A DNA stretch of 10,747 nucleotides, taken from NCBI GenBank assembly GCA_021799405.1, contig JAJZAL010000175.1:1-10747 (forward strand), given 5' to 3'. Below the pieces are notes generated by a model, which saw only the letters and a list, made by a program, of their open reading frames with translations, had not been told where the DNA came from and made no database searches. The stretch's first letter is position 1. Every line of letters starts with the position of its first letter. This DNA is from Acidobacteriota bacterium. GTDB taxonomy: Bacteria; Acidobacteriota; Terriglobia; Terriglobales; Acidobacteriaceae. Shown here in pieces: positions 5,618 to 10,747 of the stretch. Both the position numbers and the translations under genes were made by a program.

Positions 5618-7654
5618 TTGAGCGTCTATTCCTGGACATCGATCATCACTGCGTTTTCGGGCACTAACCTCAGTTCCCTGCTGCTTCTTGTGGCAGTCTG
5701 GCCTGTGCTTGGCTTTGCCGGATTACTGCGGCCTCGCAGCGTTCGCTTTGTTGCGCGTCTGCTCTTCCCGCTCGGCGCTTTGGTCTGTGTAGGTGTCTTG
5801 CTTAAGGCTGGAGCCTTTCTCGCGTCAGAATGCGTACCTCAGGAGATCGTTCTGCCGCTCGGCCTGGCGAACCTCCCCTTCCATTTCCGCCTTGATGCCT
5901 TGTCCGGCTTTTTTCTGCTGCTGCTTGGACTGGCCGGAGCCGGAATCTCGACCTTTGCAGCCGGGTACTTCAGGGCTGGCGAAGGTACGTCGCCCGGCCT
6001 GCTTGGTCTGCAGTATCACATCTTTCTCGCCAGCATGGCCGTGGTGATTCTCGCCGGCGACGCCTACCTCTTCATGGTGGCCTGGGAGATGATGGCCCTC
6101 AGCTCGTACTTCCTGGTCACATCGCAGCATCGCATTCCCGAGATTCGCCGTGCCGGCTTTCTCTATCTCCTCATGGCCCATCTGGGCGCCATCTGCATCC
6201 TGCTCAGCTTTGGCGCCATGCAGGGCGGGAGCTGGCAGTTCACCTTCGACGCCATGCGCGGCACTTCTCTCACGCCCTTCTGGGCAACCGCGGCCTTCAC
6301 TCTGGCGCTGCTGGGCTTTGGCGCCAAGGCGGGCCTGGTTCCTCTGCACGTCTGGCTGCCGGAGGCGCATCCCGCCGCACCCTCGCCGGTCTCGGCAATG
6401 ATGAGCGGCCTGATGCTGAAGACGGCGATCTACGCCATGTTACGGATCACCTTCGATCTGCTCCACGTTCAATTCTGGCAATGGGGAGTAGCCGTGCTTG
6501 CGCTTGGCCTCTTTTCCGCCCTCTTTGGAGCCGTCTTTGCCGCGGTGCAAACCGACATGAAGCGACTTCTGGCCTACTCCTCGATTGAAAACATCGGCCT
6601 GATCTTCACAGGCATAGGTCTCGCGATTCTCTTTGAAGCAAGCAACCTGCGTCTCTTTGCGGCTCTTGCGCTGACTGCGGCCCTGATCCACGCGCTCAAT
6701 CATTCGCTCTTCAAGAGCCTTCTCTTTCTCTCTACCGGCACGGTACTGCACGCAACCAAACAGCGCAGCCTGGGCAAACTCGGCGGCCTGATCCGATCCA
6801 TGCCGTGGGTAGCTGTGCTGGCGCTCATCGGAACGCTCTCAATTGCCGGTCTGCCGCCGCTCAATGGCTTCGTTTCGGAATGGCTGCTGCTGCAGTCGTT
6901 CCTTTTCACGGCGCAGATCCCGCATACCTTTATCAACATGCTCGTCCCGCTGGGAGCAGCCGCACTTGCGCTCACCGTGGCTCTTGCCGCCTATGTCATG
7001 GTCAAGTTCTACGGTGTCATCTTCCTTGGCCAGCCGCGTGAGCCTTCCCTGGCGCATGCGCACGACGCAAACTGGCTCGAACGGATCGGCCTGATGTGGC
7101 TCGCGGCGGGTTGTGTTGCCATCGGTATCCTGCCGCAATTTGCGCTGCGGGCTGCGGCCGCAGTGACCGGAGCATTACTGGGCCAGACGATTGCTCCCAA
7201 CGCTTCCATCTGGCAGATCGCTCCCATCGCGCCTGAGCAGGCATCCTATAGCGGCCTCATCTTTCTTGCCGGAATTGTCGCCGTCGTCGGCGTGGCCTTC
7301 GTCGCCGTGCGTCTGCTGGCTCACGGGCGCATTCGCAGAACCCCAGCCTGGGACTGCGGCTATCCGTGGCAAAACTCGCGCATGCAGGACACGGCTGAAG
7401 GTTTCGGCCAGCCGATCAGGCACATGTTTGGCGCTTTTTTTCGCATGGAGCGTGACCTGCCGTCTCCGTACGACAGCGAACCACGCTACCGAATCCACAT
7501 CGAGGATCGCTTCTGGCGCGGCATCTATCGTCCGCTAGCGCGCGCGGTACAGCGCTCTGCGGATGCCATGAGCGTTTTGCAGGGTGGCCGCCTCTCGATC
7601 TATCTGCTTTTCAGCTTTCTCACTTTGATTGTTCTGCTGGTGTTTATCTTATGA
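5618..7654 (+). CDS. hyfB: Hydrogenase-4 subunit HyfB-like, NuoL/MrpA-type antiporter-like membrane subunit
   Basis: A 678-residue polytopic membrane protein, the usual length for HyfB/HycC. It is related to the antiporter-like subunits of complex I and is expected to carry a proton (or Na+) path in the membrane arm. Key charged residues seen: Glu157 in VAWEMMALSSYFLV, Lys237 in GFGAKAGLVPLHVWLPEAHP, Lys315 in TDMKRLLAYSSIENIG, His358/His362 and Lys366 in LIHALNHSLFKSLLFLSTG, and Lys463 in YVMVKFYGV. SIAGLPPLNGFVSEW (408-422) is also typical. The C-terminal part carries the HyfB-type signature WDCGYPWQNSRMQDTAEGFGQP (split around residues 578-599) and ends in a last hydrophobic helix (about 660-678), marking HyfB rather than HyfD/HyfF. 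It starts at TTG with AGAGGA five bases before. Its TGA stop overlaps the next start by 4 bp (ATGA), indicating translational coupling. No HyfA-like ferredoxin gene precedes it. Confidence 0.94.
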   Translation: MSVYSWTSIITAFSGTNLSSLLLLVAVWPVLGFAGLLRPRSVRFVARLLFPLGALVCVGVLLKAGAFLASECVPQEIVLPLGLANLPFHFRLDALSGFFLLLLGLAGAGISTFAAGYFRAGEGTSPGLLGLQYHIFLASMAVVILAGDAYLFMVAWEMMALSSYFLVTSQHRIPEIRRAGFLYLLMAHLGAICILLSFGAMQGGSWQFTFDAMRGTSLTPFWATAAFTLALLGFGAKAGLVPLHVWLPEAHPAAPSPVSAMMSGLMLKTAIYAMLRITFDLLHVQFWQWGVAVLALGLFSALFGAVFAAVQTDMKRLLAYSSIENIGLIFTGIGLAILFEASNLRLFAALALTAALIHALNHSLFKSLLFLSTGTVLHATKQRSLGKLGGLIRSMPWVAVLALIGTLSIAGLPPLNGFVSEWLLLQSFLFTAQIPHTFINMLVPLGAAALALTVALAAYVMVKFYGVIFLGQPREPSLAHAHDANWLERIGLMWLAAGCVAIGILPQFALRAAAAVTGALLGQTIAPNASIWQIAPIAPEQASYSGLIFLAGIVAVVGVAFVAVRLLAHGRIRRTPAWDCGYPWQNSRMQDTAEGFGQPIRHMFGAFFRMERDLPSPYDSEPRYRIHIEDRFWRGIYRPLARAVQRSADAMSVLQGGRLSIYLLFSFLTLIVLLVFIL

Positions 7655-8616
7655 GAGTCCTTACATTCGCGCGGCAGTTCGGCGAAGTGGTGCTGGCCAT
7701 TGCGATTGCGCCGCTCTTTGCGGGCTGGATAGCACAGTGCCGCGCCTGGCTGCAGAACCGTTCCGCGCCGCCGCTCACTCAGACCTATCGCATGCTGCGG
7801 AAGCTCTTCCACAAAGATGCCGCGCTTGCGGTAGATGCCTCACCGCTGTTCCGAACGGCCCCGTACGTACTGTTCGGCACCATGGTTCTGGCGGCGGCTA
7901 TCATTCCTTCGCTCGCAACCGATCTGCCCTTCGCGCGAGCAGCCGACGCCATCGCGCTCATCGGCCTCTTCGCCACAGCGCGCGTCTTCATGTCGCTTGC
8001 GGCAATGGATATCGGCACGTCCTTTGGCACGCTTGGCGCGCGCCGCGAGATGATGATCGGATTCCTGGCCGAACCGGCGCTGTTGATGGTGCTCTTCAAT
8101 GCATTCCTCCTGTACGGCAGCACGGCGCTGCCGAGCCTCGTCGACGGCTACGCTTCCCATCCCTCTGTCATCGACCCCAGCGTAATCTTCGCCGCCGTCG
8201 CCTTTGTGATGGTGCTCCTGGCCGAGAATGCCCGCGTCCCCATCGACAATCCGGCCACGCATCTTGAGCTCACGATGATCCATGAAGCGATGCTGCTTGA
8301 ATACTCGGCACGCCATCTTGCCCTCATCGAATGGGCATCGAGCCTCAAGCTCTTCAACTATGCATGCATCGGCTTCGCGCTGTTTCTTCCCTGGGGCATC
8401 GCCATCCATGGCGCTGACGGCGCCAGCGCCTTGCTGATTGCTGTCACGGCGCTGATCGTAAAGCTTGCATTGGCGGGCGCTGCGCTTGCGCTCATTGAAT
8501 CCGTCTCCGCCAAGCTGCGAATCTTTCGCGCGCCCGAGTTTCTCGCCATGGCGTTTCTGCTGGCTGTGCTCGGGCTGCTTGTTCATCTGCTTCTGGGAGT
8601 GAGCACACATGCTTAA
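7651..8616 (+). CDS. hyfC: Hydrogenase-4 subunit HyfC / HycD-like, NuoH-type membrane anchor
   Basis: The product is 321 residues with about eight hydrophobic segments, matching HycD/HyfC (formate hydrogenlyase subunit 4) and complex I NuoH. This subunit joins the membrane arm to the catalytic peripheral arm and provides the quinone-pocket or proton-entry region in relatives. Diagnostic segments: GTLGARREMMIGFLAEPALL (126-145), LLAENARVPIDNPATHLE (189-206) and LTMIHEAMLLEYSARHLALI (207-226), where the acidic and arginine residues are those conserved in the NuoH/HycD family. ATG at 7651 overlaps the hyfB stop by 4 bp, and the gene overlaps the next start by 8 bp. This continuous overlap supports one polycistronic message. 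No anomaly in length or motifs was seen. Confidence 0.94.
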   Translation: MRVLTFARQFGEVVLAIAIAPLFAGWIAQCRAWLQNRSAPPLTQTYRMLRKLFHKDAALAVDASPLFRTAPYVLFGTMVLAAAIIPSLATDLPFARAADAIALIGLFATARVFMSLAAMDIGTSFGTLGARREMMIGFLAEPALLMVLFNAFLLYGSTALPSLVDGYASHPSVIDPSVIFAAVAFVMVLLAENARVPIDNPATHLELTMIHEAMLLEYSARHLALIEWASSLKLFNYACIGFALFLPWGIAIHGADGASALLIAVTALIVKLALAGAALALIESVSAKLRIFRAPEFLAMAFLLAVLGLLVHLLLGVSTHA

Positions 8617-9274
8617 GTCACATCTGGCTGCACAGTTACTCAACCTGCTCGCCGCTGGGCTGCTGCTGATCTCCTTTGCCATGCTCTCACGGCGGCGGAC
8701 GCAACGCCTGATTACGCTCTTTGCCTGGCAGGGATCCATCCTCTTTCTCTCCACCTGCCTCGTAGCTTATGACGCGAGCCTGACGGAGCTTTACTACTCG
8801 GCAGCCCTCACGCTGATCATGAAGGTCATCACGTTGCCGTGGATTCTGCATCGACTGATGAGACGCCTCGGCGCGCAATGGGACAGCGAGCCTCTTGTGA
8901 ACATCCCGGCTACGATGCTCGTGGGCTTGGTGCTGGTGATCTTTGCCTTCGGCCTCGCCGAGCCGATCAGTATGCTTGCGACCACCATTACGCGCCACAC
9001 CATCGGCATCGCCCTCGCCGTCATTCTGCTCTCGTTCCTGATGATGATCACGCGACGGAAGGCCGTCACCGTGGTCATTGGATTTCTGGCCATGGAAAAC
9101 GGCCTCTTCTTCGCCGCGACCAGTGCAACGTACGGTATGCCAATGGTGATCGAACTCGGCATCGCGCTTGATCTTCTGGTCGCGGTCTTCATCCTAGGCA
9201 TCTTCTTCTTCCAGATCCACGAGCAATTTGACAGTCTCGATCTTCACCATCTGGAAACTCTCAGGGAGGACTGA
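8609..9274 (+). CDS. hyfE: Hydrogenase-4 subunit HyfE-like, NuoK-related membrane subunit
   Basis: The product is 221 residues with about six to seven predicted membrane helices. The C-terminal half resembles NuoK: VIGFLAMENGLFFAAT (156-171) and MVIELGIALDLLVAVFILGI (179-198). Glu163 and Glu182 sit where the membrane glutamates of the NuoK family lie, which in complex I belong to the central proton-transfer axis. Lys72 (LIMKVITLPW) is another buried charge. The ending FFQIHEQFDSLD is characteristic of HyfE-type proteins (called HycP in mycobacteria). The ATG at 8609 overlaps the hyfC stop by 8 bp, with GGGAG about nine bases upstream. Its TGA is followed after one base by the hyfF GTG. Family assignment is firm; the pumping role is inferred from complex I. 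Confidence 0.92.
   Translation: MLKSHLAAQLLNLLAAGLLLISFAMLSRRRTQRLITLFAWQGSILFLSTCLVAYDASLTELYYSAALTLIMKVITLPWILHRLMRRLGAQWDSEPLVNIPATMLVGLVLVIFAFGLAEPISMLATTITRHTIGIALAVILLSFLMMITRRKAVTVVIGFLAMENGLFFAATSATYGMPMVIELGIALDLLVAVFILGIFFFQIHEQFDSLDLHHLETLRED
9263..9270 (+). promoter_or_regulatory. Shine-Dalgarno AGGGAGGA that fixes a GTG start for hyfF
   Basis: AGGGAGGA lies five bases before GTG 9276 and within the last codons of hyfE. It argues against the longer in-frame TTG start at 9228, which would add 16 residues translated in a second frame of hyfE and lacks a comparable site. Confidence 0.8.
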
Positions 9275-9275
9275 A

Positions 9276-10727
9276 GTGGATCTATTGCTCGTTCTCGGAA
9301 TTCCGCTGCTGGCCACGCTGTTATTAGCCTTGCCGTTAACGCGCCGTGTTGGGGCCGAATTGAACGCCGGCATGAGCTTTGCGTCATTTCTCGCCGTATC
9401 GTGGCTGACGTTGCGGGTCGCTCGAGGCGGCCCAATGCTGTTATGGCACGAGCAGTTTTACGTGGATCCATTCAACGCGTTCCTGGTGGAACTGACCGCG
9501 TTTGTCGGCTTCACCACGGCAGTTTTCTCGCGGCCGTATATGCGCACGGAAGAACATCACGGCCGTCTGACTCCGCGGCGCAAGCGTCTCTACCACAGCA
9601 TGTACCAGCTCTTTATGGCTTCCATGTTCGTTGCTTTGCTGACCAATAACATGGGCCTGCTCTGGGTGGCGATGGAAGGTGCCACGCTTTCGACGGTGCT
9701 GCTGGTCTCGCTCTTCCGAACCAAGGCAAGCCTCGAAGCTGCCTGGAAGTACTTCATCCTGTGTGGCGTCGGCATCGCGCAGGCGCTCTTCGGCACGCTG
9801 CTTTTATACTTCGCCGCCGAGCAGACGCTTGGCCGCCAGGGCATGACCGCGCTCCTTTGGACGCATCTCTACGCTGTCAAGGCAGATCTTGAGCCGACCG
9901 TGCTGGCGCTTGCCTTTGTCTTCCTGCTGGTGGGCTACGGCACCAAGGTTGGCCTCGCGCCGCTCCACAACTGGCTTCCCGATGCTCATGCCGAAGGCCC
10001 GGCTCCGGTATCAGCCGTTCTCTCCGGCCTGCTGCTGAACGTTGCGCTCTATGCAGTTATTCGCTGCAAGGTGCTGGTCGAAGGCTCGATCGGCTCCGTT
10101 CTTCCGGGCCGCATCCTGATGGGCTTCGGATTGCTTTCCGCTTTACTGGGGGCCTTCTTTCTGTGGCGGCAGCGCGACATCAAGCGGCTTTTCGCATACT
10201 CGTCAATCGAGCACATGGGCATCATCACCTTCGCCTTCGGGCTTGGCGGCCCGATCGCCAACTTTGCGGCGCTGCTGCACATGACGGTGCATTCGCTCAC
10301 CAAGTCATCGCTCTTTTTCACGGCGGGCCATGCGGCGCAGACCGCCGGCACGCAGCGTATGGATGGCATTCGAGGATTGGCCGCGATCAATCCTGCCATC
10401 GGCTGGAGCTTGATGCTCGGTTCCATCGCCATTCTCGGCATGCCGCCGTTCGGCATCTTTGCCAGCGAATTTCTGATCCTGACCACCGCGGTGCACGAGC
10501 ATCCATGGGCCGCGCCATTGCTTTTGATCGCACTTGGCGTGGCGTTCGGCGGCATCTTCATCAAGGTTCAACCCATGATCTTCGGCGACGGCCGTGCGCC
10601 CAGGTTGCCGCACTCACCGGCGCTGCTTCCGGTCTTCGTCCATCTGGCTCTGGCGCTGACGCTCGGGATTTACATACCTCCCACGCTGGCCGCGTGTTAC
10701 AACGCCGCCGCGAATTTGATTGGATAA
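9276..10727 (+). CDS. hyfF: Hydrogenase-4 subunit HyfF-like, NuoN/NuoM-type antiporter-like membrane subunit
   Basis: From GTG 9276 the product has 483 residues, typical for HyfF (HycQ in mycobacteria). It is the second antiporter-like subunit of the operon. Key residues: Glu134 in VAMEGATLSTVLLVSLF, Lys224 in GYGTKVGLAPLHNWLPDAHAEGP, Lys303 in RDIKRLFAYSSIEHMG, His335/His339 and Lys343 in LHMTVHSLTKSSLFFTAG, and Lys430 in GIFIKVQPMIFG near the end. The paired lysine/glutamate pattern is that of the proton half-channels of complex I subunits. The segment DAHAEGPAPVSA and the signature SIAILGMPPFGIFASEF (383-399) separate it from HyfB, which reads EAHPAAPSPVSA and SIAGLPPLNGFVSEW. The gene starts one base after the hyfE stop, and its TAA overlaps the ATG of the next gene by one base. 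Confidence 0.93.
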   Translation: MDLLLVLGIPLLATLLLALPLTRRVGAELNAGMSFASFLAVSWLTLRVARGGPMLLWHEQFYVDPFNAFLVELTAFVGFTTAVFSRPYMRTEEHHGRLTPRRKRLYHSMYQLFMASMFVALLTNNMGLLWVAMEGATLSTVLLVSLFRTKASLEAAWKYFILCGVGIAQALFGTLLLYFAAEQTLGRQGMTALLWTHLYAVKADLEPTVLALAFVFLLVGYGTKVGLAPLHNWLPDAHAEGPAPVSAVLSGLLLNVALYAVIRCKVLVEGSIGSVLPGRILMGFGLLSALLGAFFLWRQRDIKRLFAYSSIEHMGIITFAFGLGGPIANFAALLHMTVHSLTKSSLFFTAGHAAQTAGTQRMDGIRGLAAINPAIGWSLMLGSIAILGMPPFGIFASEFLILTTAVHEHPWAAPLLLIALGVAFGGIFIKVQPMIFGDGRAPRLPHSPALLPVFVHLALALTLGIYIPPTLAACYNAAANLIG

Positions 10728-10747
10728 TGATGATGGAATTTGATCGA
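10727..10747 (+). CDS. Start of a further operon gene, cut by the right edge; catalytic large subunit (HyfG/HycE-like) expected
   Basis: Three consecutive ATG codons (10727, 10730, 10733) begin a frame reading MMMEFDR that stays open to the edge. The first ATG shares its A with the hyfF stop (TAATG). Seven residues cannot identify a product. By the usual order of these operons (HyfB, HyfC, HyfE, HyfF, HyfG, HyfI) this should be the NuoCD-like large subunit. That is a prediction from context alone, and which of the three ATGs is used cannot be told. Confidence 0.5.

Noticed and set aside
7629..8267. Plus-strand frame of about 212 codons overlapping the start of hyfC
   Set aside because: Arg/Pro/Ala-rich out-of-frame reading of hyfC; the overlapping HycD-type protein explains the sequence.
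7840..8754. Open frame of about 304 codons on the minus strand opposite hyfC
   Set aside because: Rich in Arg, Glu, Gln and His as expected from the complement of a hydrophobic membrane-protein gene; hyfC on the other strand has strong family motifs.
9228..9275. Longer hyfF beginning at TTG 9228
   Set aside because: The extension is read within hyfE in another frame and lacks a Shine-Dalgarno; AGGGAGGA five bases before GTG 9276 is decisive.

Overview
The window reads as ordinary bacterial chromosome at roughly 50-60% G+C. It has two oppositely directed transcription units that diverge from an AT-rich control region at about 4961-5126. Gene style and order (TTG/GTG starts with good Shine-Dalgarno sequences, a DUF4118-type sensor phosphatase, and an ArsR-led hydrogenase-4-like operon) suggest a soil or peat Acidobacteriota, perhaps class Terriglobia. 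That placement is an impression, not a proof. No tRNA, rRNA, CRISPR array or insertion sequence was seen.

Left half, minus strand, reading leftward from about 4706. First comes a large membrane sensor protein with four transmembrane helices, PAS, GAF, coiled coil, SpoIIE-type PP2C phosphatase and an RsbW-like kinase domain. Its end overlaps the start of a STAS-domain anti-sigma-factor antagonist by 34 bp. Ten bases further on is glycogen phosphorylase (glgP), which runs off the left edge after 568 residues. The three genes look like one operon, pairing a partner-switching module with a glycogen-degrading enzyme.

Centre, about 4707-5147. A GC-rich stretch of about 250 bp has no credible gene and is probably the leader of the sensor operon. 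It is followed by an AT-rich block with a plausible leftward sigma70-type promoter, an 8-bp tandem repeat and several dyads. The most striking element is a regular array GAATAT-N8-ATATTC-N8-GAATAT just upstream of the ArsR-family gene, a strong candidate for that regulator's own operator.

Right half, plus strand. A small cysteine-free ArsR-family repressor is followed by hyfB, hyfC, hyfE and hyfF, the membrane arm of a hydrogenase-4 / formate-hydrogenlyase-like (complex I-related) complex. From hyfB onward the genes overlap or lie within 1 nt of each other. A further ATG overlapping the hyfF stop begins a gene cut by the right edge, where the catalytic large subunit (HyfG/HycE-like) would be expected. 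The order ArsR - HyfB - HycD - HyfE - HyfF - (HycE) matches, from memory, the Mycobacterium tuberculosis Rv0081-Rv0087 locus. The proton-pumping lysines and glutamates of the antiporter-like subunits are visible. Whether the complex is a true NiFe hydrogenase depends on the subunit beyond the window.

The physical linkage suggests, but does not prove, that glycogen mobilisation, a stress-type phosphorylation switch and an anaerobic or fermentative energy-converting complex belong to one physiological programme.
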